A stretch of 64,000 nt of DNA, from positions 57,895,242 through 57,959,241 of the forward strand of contig OZ021731.1 of NCBI GenBank assembly GCA_963978545.1. Reading direction: 5' to 3'. The position numbers and the translations under genes are program-made. Each line of letters begins with the position of its first letter. Positions within the stretch are counted from its first letter, which is position 1. This document shows positions 22,815 to 33,505 of this stretch, piece after piece. The DNA is from Linyphia triangularis (taxonomy: Eukaryota > Arthropoda > Arachnida > Araneae > Linyphiidae). Under the pieces are notes generated by a model, which saw nothing but the letters and a program-made list of their open reading frames with translations, had not been told where the DNA came from and made no database searches.

Positions 22815-23000
22815 GTAATGTTAATTTGGCATATATTTCATCTACCTTTTTCTCAGGAAGTAATTGACTTAGAAGCCTAATTTTTTTTCAATGGATTTAT
22901 CAGACACTTGTTATTCTACTGTTGATTGTAATACATTTACTTTTAAACAAAAAATGAATTACTGTGAAAGTCACTCAAATTTGATAAAAATCACAAGCTT
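22815..23000 (+). repeat. Dispersed repeat P, copy 1
   Basis: Shares with 45945-46130 the blocks TACCTTTTTCTC, AAGTAATT, CCTAATTTT, TTTCAATG, CAGACAC-TGTTATTC and GAAAGTCACT in the same order. It adjoins the right end of Q copy 1, so it may be flank or the end of another element. No coding sequence. Confidence 0.55.
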
Positions 23001-23656
23001 TTTTTTTTTGTTTGTATCGAAATAAGCCAAATCAAAAAATATTCTCAAAGCAACAACAAAATCTCACTTCAAAGTTAAGGATTACTTTCTGAAAGAACCT
23101 GTATGAAGTGTATTTTTATTAAAATTTCTGCATACTAACACTTTCAAAATATAATAATTTTCCTAAAATTTCAATAAAAAAAAAAGTGTTAATTTTGAAT
23201 CTCAATTAAACAACTACTAAAAACTCACCCAATTCCCCTCCCCCCTTGATAACTACCACTCTCCAACTAATTCATTTAACTAACATCAGTGAAACCCAGT
23301 TAGGCCTTCCGTTAATAATATAAGCAGTATCCGATTAATTGCAAAGAGGCTTCCATATATTAAGGAGAAGTCTCAACCCCCCCTTAACGCAAGTACAATT
23401 AGAAAACCCATTACCTGTCCGACCCACTAGTATAGGGTCGATGTTTGTAATTAGATAAAGTTAGATACGAAGGTAACTTACTCCTTAATCGGGTTATAAG
23501 AGAGGGTACAGTCTTAAGGCTGTGTCAATAAATGAAACTAACTACTGTAACTTGCACCGAGTGATTGTGAGGCTCGGAGGAGAAATTGAGTAGTTTTGGG
23601 TTTGAGTTGCCCTTCGGCTAGTTTGGATTTTGGTAATGGAACTTTGTATATTTTTT
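23001..23656. other. Featureless stretch
   Basis: Short C-runs at 23236-23244 and 23379-23386. Nothing else recognised. Confidence 0.45.
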
Positions 23657-24233
23657 ACTTTCAATTATCCATGTGTATAATATAGGGTAATGAAAGTATA
23701 CAATTCGGTCAAAAAATTATTATTATTATTATCATTATTATTTTTTTTTGGGGGGAATTTCTCCACGTTTTGAAACATCCTGATTTCAAAAAAGTGATGT
23801 AGAAAAATGTATGTTTGTGTGTATATGTGTCTGTGGTCAGCATAACTCCTGAACAAATTGACTTATGATGCTCGAATTTGGTGTGAAGGTTAGTGGTAAA
23901 CATGAGACGTACCATTAGGGTTTTTGTCAAAATCGCGCATGCGCATAAGGTAACTGCCGTTGAAAAATCATCATGTTTTTCAATGATTGCTAAAAAACGG
24001 CTGTAACGATTTTGATGAAAATCGCTGTGGTAATGCCTCTTAAGTTGTTCTAAACATTCACCTCCGAAATTCCTGTAAAAATGCTTTAATGGCGTAAAAA
24101 TTTGAAAAACGAATGCCTTCAACACATAGTTCTCTTTCCTTGAATGATGAAAGTATAATAACGGTTAATGACATTAATGCACTACAGTATTACAATGTAA
24201 TTGAAAGTTGTGCGATGTTCCACACCCCTAGTT
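23657..24233 (-). mobile_element. Family B element, copy 2 (internally deleted)
   Basis: Both ends are present: the near-palindrome ACTTTCAATTATCCATGTG...ATAGGGTAATGAAAGT at the low end, and GTGCGATGTTCCACACCCCTAG followed by T at the high end. About 110 bp of the middle (the CCGCCAAA and A-tract region) is missing relative to copies 1, 3 and 4. A (TTA)n run lies at 23717-23742. The 138-codon minus-strand open frame across it is not coding: it reads through element ends. Confidence 0.85.
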
Positions 24234-24977
24234 TTTATTCTTGTAAAGGTAGGTTTTGAGTGAGAATGCATTATGTTGGTTTGAAGGGTGGTGTGATTAT
24301 CAATTGAAAGTTAGTTCTGGAAAGTTGTTTCAGGAGCATTACTTGAATCAGTCTGTTTTTATAAAATCCATAGAATATCGCCAATAAGTTATCAGGGGGT
24401 TTACCAAGCCAATGTTGATGTTTTTCTGCTGGTATCCTCCGAAGAAACTAGTACTAAGCTGGTTTCCATGGCAACAGGCAGCATTAGACTTTTTTTGGTA
24501 GACAGACAGTAGTATCCATTATTAAATGCCTGTCTTAAGACTGCAGACGAATCTTATGATATCTAAATGGTATGTCTTTGTTTTTATTAAGTGTGGCTAA
24601 TATTTATCTATTCTTATGTATGTTGCATACGTTTGAATATGGCTAAACAAAGTTTATGTATATTTTGGCTTATTAAAAAATCAGATATGTAGAATTGATC
24701 AGCAAGCAATGCATTACATTGAGAATTACTGATTAGTTTTACTTTTCCTTTTAAAGAAAATATTGATATCGAACAAAGATATAAAATAATATGATTCAAA
24801 ATCATGTAATCTAAAACCTTTCTTAAGCCTTCATGAGCTTCATCTCCATTGAATATGAAGCATTAACTACATTATTTAACACTAAATTGCCACCACTTTG
24901 TGTAGTTCGCATCGCCTTAGAACCAACATTAACTGTAGAGCCATATGCAAAAAGCATTACACCAATAATTAAAGCAC
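24234..24977. other. Gene-free stretch with one X-box-like motif
   Basis: GTTTCCATGGCAAC at 24462-24475 is a full match to the X-box consensus. No promoter or exon is seen near it. Confidence 0.4.
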
Positions 24978-25146
24978 ACTAAGGTTTTTCCAGAAAGAGA
25001 TTCTAATTTTGACATGACGCTGCGATACAGGGAGACACAAAATGAAGAGACTAGTTTTATGTTTGACAGACATGTATGGAATTTTATAAATACACCGGTT
25101 TTAAAAATCAATTGATGGAAGTAAATTTGACTATGACTTCATATGG

Positions 25147-25225
25147 TTTATTAATGAAGCCTATTTAAATTTGAAAGGATTAGTTAACAAACAAAAATGG
25201 TGAATATCGGGTCTTGAAAACCCGT
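25147..25225 (+). pseudogene. Transposase fragment, Q copy 2
   Basis: The frame reads FINEAYLNLKGLVNKQKW, a stop, ISGLENP. Same block as at 22434. The catalytic Asp of the DE motif is Asn here, and a stop follows. It is cut off by the E element. Confidence 0.75.
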
Positions 25226-25237
25226 TTTGCATCCTTT

Positions 25238-25842
25238 TAGTCTAAGAGGTGACTGCAAGTTTAGGTACCTCATAACACATCATTCTAATTTATTTTATAG
25301 AATATAGAGAAATGTTTATAGATCATGAATCCATTGGTCTTCCCGGACAAAAACGACTGAAACTATTCAAAATTAAAACATTGAATGAGTTGAATTAAAT
25401 CCGATCGCCAAATATGTCATAACTTTCCAAGTAATAAACGTTCTTTTTTTATGTGATAATCCACTGCTCTTTAATTTTAAATGAGGAAGAGTGTAGACAA
25501 TATTTATTCTCTGGCGAAAAATCCTTCCATCTTACAAAACTGTGCCAAATTTTCGATAAATATTACGTCGATGATGACGTAATATTTATTGTCAATTTGG
25601 TTGACTTTCAAAAGATGAACTATCTTGTCGCCAGGAAAAACAAATCGTCTGTTATCTTCTTAATTGAAAATTAAAGAGTGGTGGCTTACCAGAAAAAAAA
25701 GGGTGTCTATTTTTTGGCAAGTTATGACATATTTGGCAATCAGATTTAGTTCAACTCATTCAGTCTAATTTTTTAATAGTTTTGGTAATTTTTTCCAGTA
25801 TGACCAATGAATTCACATGATTTACAAAAATTTCTCTACAAC

Positions 25843-25877
<35 letters not shown>

Positions 25878-25926
25878 AGAATGATGTTAGAAGCGGTAAC
25901 TAAACTAGCAGTCGTGTCTCAGTCTA
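25238..25926. mobile_element. Family E foldback element, copy 2, with TTT target duplication
   Basis: 689 bp, nearly palindromic along its whole length. The ends TAGTCTAAGAGGTGACTGCAAG and GCAGTCGTGTCTCAGTCTA are inverted repeats; TTT flanks both sides (25235-25237, 25927-25929). Shared inner blocks are GCCAAATATGTCATAACTT, GAATGAGTTGAA and AATATAGAGAAATG. The centre is a strong hairpin, GATAAATATTACGTC-GATGAT-GACGTAATATTTATTG. A 29-A run lies in the right arm (25847-25875). The 73-codon open frame at 25453 spans the centre and is not coding. Confidence 0.88.
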
Positions 25927-25945
25927 TTTCTGAAAGACATTATAG

Positions 25946-26617
25946 CTACAAATTTAAATATTCAATCAAAGCTTATGATATAAAAGGTTTAAAAAAATAC
26001 AATGAATTTTCTCTTAAAGTTAGTTTGTCAACATTTTAAATTGAAGTATTTACATTTTTAGAAACTCTCATTCTTTGGAAGCAACAAAAAATATTCAGGA
26101 TTTAGAATTCTTCGCCAGACGATTTAGGTTTAAATTATATTTTCTCACTTCTACTAGAACTCTCCAGAGTTTTCAAACAAAATTCCAATTCAAATAGCGA
26201 AAGACCAGAAAAATATACCGAATTTTAAAGTTTGGAAAATACCCATCTGGAAAGGCTGTTGGGACAGATTTGTCGTTCTGACGGGAAATATCCGGAAAGC
26301 CCGCGACTTCGAATTCCGGAATTTATACCTACACTGATGCCAAACTTTCAGAGCATCGCATGCATACAGACGACCGAGTTAGGGACACCAACTCCTAACA
26401 GATGGCGTTGGGATGGGATTTTTTCGTCACGTTTGAGGCATAAAATTTTACCGTTTTTATATTTATTATTTCTGTTCTTTGTTATAATGGAAAATGCAAG
26501 GAACCGGAGATATTCGAAGTTTGGGATTAAAATGGCAATGCAAAAGTCATGTTTCAAGTTGGACGTTTTCTTTTTAAGATAATTATATATTGCCAACCAT
26601 TGTGAAAAGTATTTCAA
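25946..26617. other. Gene-free stretch, GC-richer at 26230-26420
   Basis: Overlapping open frames of 116 (plus) and 91 (minus) codons at 26232-26623. Neither shows a domain or compositional support that I recognise. Confidence 0.4.
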
Positions 26618-27587
26618 GAACAATTCTCTGGATGACGCACTAAATTTTGGCTCTTTTTTCTGCTCGTAAACAGATTAGAATGATAAAATTATGATGAATC
26701 AAGAAGTTTTATTATAAAATATTAGTTGGAGTCTTAAGTTATATGGGAAAACTAGTTATTTTAACTTGGTCAAATAAACATTTATAGCCACCGACTCTCG
26801 AAGCACGTCAAACGTTATAAATGTATAATAGACATGTTAAAATAATTACTTATATTATATACTATATAAAGGAAAAACGTAACTGTTAGTTTCATGATAA
26901 TTTTACAATTCTAGTATGTTAATGAGTAGAAACTAGGGGTGTGGTACATCGCACAACTTTCAATTACATTATAATACTGATGTGGATTTGTGTCGTTTGT
27001 ATATTTTCATCCTTCATTTAGAATAAATAGCCAGTTTGGTGATATTTTTTGCTATAATTCTTGTATAGATCTAAAAAAAAAAAAAAAAAAAACTTCGCCA
27101 AAATGGTGATTTGGCGAAATACTTTTCAATAATCCTTACATTATCCTTTATTATAAGCGAAACTGGGGGGTAAAGAAAAAACGATCGTTGATGAGGAGAG
27201 AGAACTCTGCGTTAAAGGCATTCATTTTTCAAATTTTTACGCCATTAAAACGGGAATTTCGAAGGTGGGGATGTTTAGAACACCTTAAGAGGCATTACCA
27301 CAGCGATTTTTATCAAAATCGTTAGAGCCGTTTTTTAGCAATCATTAAAAAACATGATTTTTTTTCTATGGCAGCTACCTTATGCGCATGAGCGATTTTG
27401 ACGAAAACCTTAATGGTAGGTCCCATGGCCGCCACTAATCCTCATACCAAATTTGAACATTGTAGGTCAATTTGTTCGGGAGTTATGCTGCCCCCCCCCC
27501 ACCCACACATTTTTTCTAGATCACTTTTTTGAAATCAGGATGTACAAAAGTACCAAAATGTTCCCTGCGTCATCCAGGGAATTGCCC
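26618..27587. mobile_element. Element U, copy 1: foldback split by a family B insertion
   Basis: The left end GAACAATTCTCTGGATGACG faces the right end CGTCATCCAGGGAATTGCCC, over 600 bp apart, because family B copy 3 (26932-27542) sits in the right arm. The arm pairs CTCGTAAACAGATTAGAATG...AAAATTATGATGA with TCATGATAATTTTACAATTCTAGTATGTTAATGAG. Removing B gives about 360 bp, close to the 395 bp of copy 2 at 46539. Confidence 0.8.
26932..27542 (+). mobile_element. Family B element, copy 3, hairpin end missing
   Basis: It starts ACTAGGGGTGTGG-ACATCGCAC, as in copy 4, and keeps the CCGCCATTAAAACGGG-type middle, ATCAAAATCG and GATCACTTTTTTGAAATCAGG blocks. It stops before the hairpin end that copies 1, 2 and 4 carry. 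A 20-A run (27073-27092) follows TCT at the same place where copy 4 has 29 A. U sequence resumes immediately at about 27543. Confidence 0.85.
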
Positions 27588-27777
27588 TTAAAATATTTGC
27601 TTAGTAATATTCTAAAATTAATACTAATTAAATTAATAATATTCTAAAATAAATAATATTCTAAACAGTGCTACATGAATATATAGGACTTTATTGGAAA
27701 GGGGGAGATGGGGAGAAGATTGCCAAAGCAACTTTCAGAAGTGGTCTACAAGCGTACGTGGTTACATAATTCAGCAT
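27588..27777. repeat. Short AATATTCTAAA repeats, then plain sequence
   Basis: TAATATTCTAAA recurs four times between 27603 and 27666. Nothing else is seen. Confidence 0.6.
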
Positions 27778-27925
27778 CCTTTATATTAACTTTGATTTTG
27801 TATGATATTGTGGGTTGTGTGGTTATGTGTGGTGGGAAAATCTTCAGACGGCTAATTGACTCATTTGCCGTCATTCAATCGCCCTGAAACTCTTGCTGTC
27901 GATGACCAGCTAGCTATACAGTTTT
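27778..27925 (+). repeat. Family A 5' fragment
   Basis: It opens ATCCTTTATATTAACTTTGAT and continues GGCTAATTGACTCATTTGCCGTCATTCAATCG, as in other A copies, then loses similarity near 27920. No 3' end. Confidence 0.75.
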
Positions 27926-28072
27926 TAACAAGTATTTTAAAACTCATTTTTAGAGGAAACATATACAGGTTGTCTACAAAATGTTGGTCTCATTCTGATG
28001 TTGAATAATTCATAGAATAATGAAGATAAATTTAAATTGATAACACTAAAGGTTAGATAGACTCAAAAACCT

Positions 28073-28975
28073 TTATGACCCTTGTCGATGGACATCCAGA
28101 TGTACGCCGTTCGTTGTAAGGAGAATATCAAGACGGTAGTCAATTTCGCGCCAGATACGGGCAAGCGTATCGGCATCCCCAGAAGCTATTGCGGCTATAA
28201 TCGCGGCCTTTAAGTCATTCGATACTTTCCTCCTTAGTCCGAGAGGCGACTGCAATTTTTGGACCCCATCGAACATCATTCTGAATTTTTTATAGAGATT
28301 AGAGAAAAGTGAGTAGATTAGGAATCCACTGATCTGCAGTGGCAAAAATGGCCGAAACTGATCAAAAATCGACTTGGAATGAGTTAAACTAAAATCCGAT
28401 TGCCAAATATGTCATAGCTTGCCAAAAAGAGAAAAAACTTTTTCGTCTGGCAAACCTGCATTTTGATTTTCAATGAGAAAAAGCGCAAACGATTTCTGAT
28501 CTCTGGCTTGGAAAATTTGTATCTTTTAAAAGTAAGCCAAATTGGCGACATCAGTTACGTCATCCGCGACTTAATGTTTATTGCCAACTTGGCTCCCTTT
28601 TAATAGATGCAAGTAGACCGTCGCCAGATATCTGAATCGTCTGCAACCTTCTTAATTGATAGTTAAAGATTGAGGGTTACCAAATAAAAAAAAATGCTAA
28701 TTATTTGGCAAGTTATAACATATTTGGCAATCAGATTTTAGTTCAACTTATTAAAAGTCGATTTTTGACCAATTTCGGCCATTTTTGCCACGGCAGACCA
28801 GTGGATTCGTAATCTACAAACTGTTCTCTAATTTCTATAAAAAAAATCAGAATGATGTTTGATGGGGTCCAAAAATTGCAGTCGCCTCTCAGTCTACCTG
28901 TAAACGATGTCCTTTACGAATCCCCAAAGGAAAAAATACAGTGGCGTTATATCAGGTGGTCTGGATGGCCAAGAG
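28073..28975 (-). pseudogene. Transposase C-terminal remnant in D copy 2, interrupted
   Basis: Upstream piece (28897-28975, minus): WPSRPPDITPLYFFLWGFVK then DIVY. Downstream piece (28073-28231, minus): RKVSNDLKAAIIAAIASG, DADTLARIWREIDYRLDIL and NGVHLDVH. The E element lies between the two halves. Apart from that insertion the downstream part is open, better kept than in D copy 1. It covers the region around the third catalytic Asp (here in PPD) and the C-terminus only. The other catalytic residues are absent. Confidence 0.87.
28235..28896. mobile_element. Family E foldback element, copy 3, with CCT target duplication
   Basis: 662 bp. The ends TAGTCCGAGAGGCGACTGCA and TGCAGTCGCCTCTCAGTCTA are inverted repeats, and the pairing continues through both arms (TTTTGGACCCCATC, ACATCATTCTGA, GGTCTGC-GTGGCAAAAATGG, GATTGCCAAATATGT). 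CCT stands at 28232-28234 and 28897-28899 and only once in the empty site of D copy 1 (15173-15175). There is no transposase. TIR start TAG with a 3-bp duplication does not let me name a superfamily. Confidence 0.92.
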
Positions 28976-29235
28976 GGAAAAACATACAATTAATAACGCG
29001 CGCAAACGATATTTACAAAATAAACGAGAAAAACATATAATTAATAACACGGGCAGACGATATTTACGAAAGAAATGATATTCAAATGGGAAAAGGAAAT
29101 GTTCTATGCCAACGTTCACTATAAATGAAAATATATGAGTTATTCTATGTATAAATACCATAAGTTTGTTTATATCTTCATTATTTTATGAATAATTCAA
29201 CATCAAAATGTGTCCATTTTATAGACACTTTGTAT

Positions 29236-29774
29236 AATGTCTTTTAGAAAAGAATTCCTAACTTCGATAAAATATAAATACAAAACAAAGTATGGTAGAA
29301 AACGACAAATGATATGCTGGATATAGGCAGGTAATGGAATTTCAAATACAGTGGTTTACAAAATTGACTAATGGTAGTAAATTTAAAGTCGGCTGCATAT
29401 AGTTTACTGATGAGGACAGATTTTACTTGGAAGGGTATATTAAAAGCAAAACTGTTGAATATGTGGTTCTGAAAACCCACTATGTGTATTGCAAAGTCTT
29501 CTACAATAGTGCCTTGCATTCTACAATAGTTACCGCTCGAACTGTACTTTCTAGTAAAGGGTTCATAGTTTTGCATGAGAGAAGCGATGAACTTATTCCG
29601 CTATATTCAGATTTTACTACAATTTTCTTAAATATTGCAATAATTTTCTAACAGGTAATTTTTAAAATTCCATGCCTGTCTAATCAATACAAAACTTGTC
29701 CATTGTTTCTGTCTCTCACTGTTTCGTAGTTATGTCATTCTAAAGTTGGGGCGATCTTTCTGGAAGACCCTGTA
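29236..29774 (+). mobile_element. Family Q element, copy 3 (uninterrupted, 539 bp)
   Basis: The left end (TGTCTTTTAGAAAAGAATTCC then GGCAGGTAATGGAATTTCAAATACA) and the right end (ATTCCATGCCTGTCTAATC ... GTTATGTCATTCTAAAGTTGG, CTTTCTGGAAGACCCTGTA) are inverted repeats of more than 100 bp. It directly abuts the right end of D copy 2. The interior holds only a transposase fragment. Confidence 0.75.
29403..29570 (+). pseudogene. Transposase fragment with DE motif, Q copy 3
   Basis: The open frame reads FTDEDRFYLEGYIKSKTVEY, then VVLKTHYVYCKVFYN, SALHSTIVTARTVLSSKGFI. It aligns with the mariner/Tc block SDEA-F-L-G-VN-QN-R-W---NP----LHS-KVTVW----GIIGP around the first catalytic Asp, which is kept (TDE). 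No stop in this stretch, but NKQN and the TVW motif are mutated, and the rest of the gene is missing. Confidence 0.7.
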
Positions 29775-30929
29775 ACAAATAGTTGATGCTGGCAAATAGC
29801 ATACCAGTTTTTAATTAAAAAAAAAAGCTTATTGTTTGAAGTACATTTTTAAAAGATTCCTTTTAGACTTTGCGGTCTAAAACAGATTAACCTACATAAA
29901 ATCGACTTAAAGGCACCGACACTGCAGACAACGAATCAGTTTTTCCACTCGATCAATTCAAACCTTGTCCTGTACCAATCCCAATACCACTCCGTCCGTA
30001 AAAATCACTATTGCACTGCCTTCTTCCACCAAAGAAAAAGAAAGAAGAAAAAAAAAAAAAAAAAGAAGCACCAAGCTTAATGAAAAAATATCCGAACTCT
30101 TCCGACTTTTAAAAAATAATCTTCTCTTCTAAGAACCAGTAAGACGATGGTCCGACAAGGAAAAAAACAATCCAATAAAAAACGCCCGTGAAATTACGAG
30201 CAGAATCTAAGTGCTGGGCTTCGCGAAATACACACACACAGACAACCTTGTTGTGTTAAAATCTCCAGCAAAAGAAAAAGTCCTTAAAAAAGGAAATAGA
30301 AACAGGGAAAAACTGGCTAAAGAACTACCGGGGAAAATAGTAAAAAAAACAAAAAACACTCCTACTTCTCCGATAAAAGTTTTCCACCGCGACGTTGCCA
30401 TTGGGGCGCGAGTAATTTATCGATTTCATAATTTCTCCCAGAAGATGGGAAGCCATTTATATTTCTTTTCAATTTTCTTTTCTCAGTCCCCTTCATTGTG
30501 AATGTAAGTGGCCTGGATGCGTGTGTGTGTGATTGTGCGCTGCTTCTTGGGTTGATAGAGAGAAGGGGAGGCCTATACCTCATCAAACATTTACCCGGAT
30601 TTTAGCGGTCAACTTTTTTCCCGGGTTCTGCTGCTTACATCAAAGTCATACGAAGCCCCTTTTTCCTTGAGGGACCGGAAACAAAAATAAGGGATTTAAC
30701 GTACAGGATATACCGGGAAGATCTACTAAAAGCTGAAGCCGGACTCTATTGTAGTTAGAGTCTTTATTTATCCGAAACGCTTCTATCAATTTTGCCCTTT
30801 ATTGATTTCTCATGTAGAGAAGATAATGTTGGTGTAAAATTTTATTACTAATTTTAAACATTGATGAACTTTTTAAAATAATTTGCAAAGATTAGCATTG
30901 CTGTGCATCTGAAACTCTTAGCGTCAAGC
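29775..30929. other. Gene-free stretch
   Basis: An A/G run at 30036-30065. Overlapping open frames at 30207-30586 on both strands are lysine-rich or low-complexity, with no recognised domain. Confidence 0.45.
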
Positions 30930-31510
30930 TAGTAAAAGTTAAAGACTGCAAGTTTTGGTTGCCTATTGAGTACCATTTTGAATTTTTTTATAGAATTTAG
31001 AGAAATGTTAGTAGTACTGGTCTTGCCAGGGCGAAAATGGTCGAAAGTATTCGAAAATAGACTTTGACGGAGTTGAACGAAATCCGATTGCAAATATATT
31101 TGTCATAACTTGACAAATAATGAGCATTCTTTTTTTTTATGTGGTTACCTTCTGCTCGTTAATTTTCAATGAGAAAGAGTGCAGACGATATTTATTCTTT
31201 GACAAAACATACTTCCATCTTTTAAAAGTGAGCATAGTTGGCGATAAATATTATGTCAAATATGACATAATATTCATTGCCAACTTGGTTGACTTTTAAA
31301 AAGATGAAAGATCTAAACGCTAGGAAACACAAATCGTCTGCAATCTTCTTAATTGCAAATGAAAGAGTTATAGGTTACCAGACAAAAGGATTACTTGGCA
31401 AGTTATGACATATTTGGCAATCGTATTTAGTTCAACTCATTCAAAGTCGATTTTTGAATAGTTTCGTCCATTTCTGTGCCGGTAGACCAGTGGATTCATG
31501 GTCTATTAAT
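30930..31510. mobile_element. Family E foldback element, copy 4, right end lost
   Basis: The left end is eroded (TAGTAAAAGTTAAAGACTGCAAG). The arms share TTTATAGAATTTAGAGAAATG, GAGTTGAACGAAATCCGATTGC and ACTTGGCAAGTTATGACATATTTGGCAATC with copies 2 and 3. The centre is a hairpin, GATAAATATTATGTC-AAAT-ATGACATAATATTCATTG. Similarity stops at about 31508, so the last ~90 bp are missing. Confidence 0.82.
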
Positions 31511-33314
31511 AATGGCAAAGTTTTACATTTCTACATTTCAAGTCTTAAACCACCACATTCAAAGGAAATTTGTGAATATTTTCCCACTTTATATTTATTG
31601 CACTATATATTTATTATCATGATATTCATTCGTAAGAACTGCATCCTGAGATGATATTTTGTCGTTGTTCAGAATAGAAATAATCTAAATTTTATTAATT
31701 TAATTTTTTTTGTAAAACAGCCTCTCATAAACTGATGATGAGAATCTTCGTGAGAATGCTGTTGATAATTAACATGGTGAACATAATCGAGAAAAATATC
31801 ATGTGCCTTCATCACAAGTATAAATCAGCTTTTAAGACTTGCGTGTACATAGTTCTGTGATTTAAGAACATGATTCATCTCAGACGGTTGTTTGCATCTT
31901 ATCCTTCAGTCAGTTGTTTATCACTATACCATTTGATCTAATAATAAGTATTGTACGCTCATTCACTTCTACATACGTACTTCTAACTATTTTCATCGCA
32001 CCTTCTAAAAATGCAAAAACTACTTAATAATCATTTTGATACCTTATCTCAGATTTATTTTTCTCAAAAGTCTTTACTACGGTTCAATAGTAAACCACTG
32101 ATTGCATAAGCCTATTTTAGTTAATAATTTATTATTATTTATACTCAACATTGTAATTGTCTTAAATCTGCATTGTGCAACGATTTTGGTGTTTGCCGTC
32201 TTATTCTTTCGAACCACCATAAATTTACCAAATCTGTCCAATTTCAAACTATTTCCAATCCAAAATTCAACCTTTTAAAATTAACCTTTGACTGCTGAGG
32301 TTGGTAGGTTAAACATTTCTAGCTCAAGGGGGTGCGTCAAACAAATTTGAGAACATTTAAAGTTAAAAAACATAGTAGAGGTAAAACATATAAAAGTCAA
32401 AGATGAAATATTTTAAGGGGTGGGAGTGTTCTACGAAAAATGACTCACGGTCGGACAGACACCTTATAGCAGTTAAACGTTAAAGATAGTACTACACAAA
32501 TTCCATTTGATGGCGCAACCTAAGCACAGAACTTTGGAAAAAAAAAAGTTCCAACAACCTATTCTTAGCAACAGATCTGGACTGAACTAATTTTTTTTTT
32601 ATTTAAATTCTTGAATCACTTGTGTTAACAGAGTACCCATCCACTGTCAAGTCAAGCACTTCGAATCCAAGACAGCAAACCGAGCAATTTCTCGTTCCAC
32701 CCCTTTTCCGAATCAGATTCTTATTCCTATCCCACCCCAGCTACATTCTCTGGAGAGAGAGTATTACCCCTCCCCATCTTTACAAATCGAAGAAACCTCC
32801 CTCTCTCGGAATCGTCAGTAGACCTGGAGGAAGATGAAAAAAGATGCCGGCGACCAAGCCTTCCGGGGTCTATCTATATCTTCTCCACATAAACATTTTA
32901 TAGCTCACTTCTCTAAGTAGAGGGGGGGTTTGCCGTCCTTAACTTAAGGGATAGGCTGCCCACATTAGGAAGTGGTGGGGTGTATTGTGATAGCGGGGGC
33001 GGAATAAGAATCAATTGCCGAGGCAATTTGGGAGATAAGACGGGTGTGGGAAAGGGGAGATTGTGCCGCCTGGATTTTTAGAGATGCCTTTGCTGTCTCA
33101 TGTTGATGTGGCTGCTATGGCGAGATTGACACTTCTTGCTTGGGTAACTGACTGAGTGACTATTAGGCATTGGTGATATTTTGCTATTTGGTTTGGAATT
33201 GCAATTTGTGCACTGCCTTCATTCCGACGAGCATAGCAATTTTTTTTAAATTAACAATTTTTAATGAGTCGTTACTTTAGACTACAGTCACTCATTTAAA
33301 AAAATAAATAAATA
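31511..33314. other. Gene-free stretch, GC-richer at 32630-33110
   Basis: The 71-codon open frame at 32622-32837 falls in the GC-richer patch and shows no domain that I know. The patch could be an unrecognised regulatory or UTR segment. Nothing supported. Confidence 0.4.
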
Positions 33315-33505
33315 ATCCTTTATATTAACTTCGATTTTGTGTATGTGGTGGTGTGAGTGTGTACATCGCTGTCGGGCAAATCTGTTGAGGCCAAATTAAC
33401 CCACTTGCCATAATCCAGTTGGACTGAAAGTTGGCAGATAGATTCGATGTCGATGACTGTCACTCTCACTAAAAGATCGCTCACACACGCTTCTTTAATC
33501 CCTTC
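33315..33505 (+). repeat. Family A 5' fragment
   Basis: AATCCTTTATATTAACTTCGAT, then GGCAAATCTGTTGAGGCC, CCACTTGCCAT, GGCAGATAGATTCGATGTCGATGA and TCGCT-ACACACGCTTCT, in the order of the other copies. Partial copy; the 3' half is not seen. Confidence 0.8.

Larger units (their letters stand above)
24978..25945 (+). mobile_element. Family Q element, copy 2, split by an E foldback
   Basis: The left end (GGTTTTTCCAGAAAGAGATTC then GACATGTATGGAATTTTATAAATACACCGG) matches copy 1. The sequence runs into the E element at 25238. What follows E at 25927 (TTTCTGAAAGACATTATA) resembles the last ~18 bp of the Q right end (CTTTCTGGAAGACCCTGTA). About 250 bp of the right part are absent, so Q was truncated before or during the E insertion. 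Confidence 0.6.
27964..29235 (-). mobile_element. Family D element, copy 2, split by an E foldback
   Basis: Inverted ends (TACAGGTTGTCTACAAAATG and ATTTTATAGACACTTTGTA) with TA at both outer borders. The interior matches D copy 1 base for base in layout, including the duplicated GCAGACGATATTTAC block. The 662-bp E element plus a 3-bp duplication interrupts it. Without them D is about 607 bp. Confidence 0.87.

Noticed and set aside
23709..24125. 138-codon minus-strand open frame
   Set aside because: Lies within a family B element; other B copies have stops and deletions in this frame.
26232..26623. Overlapping open frames on both strands (116 and 91 codons)
   Set aside because: Neither shows a known motif; overlap on opposite strands in one patch suggests chance absence of stops.
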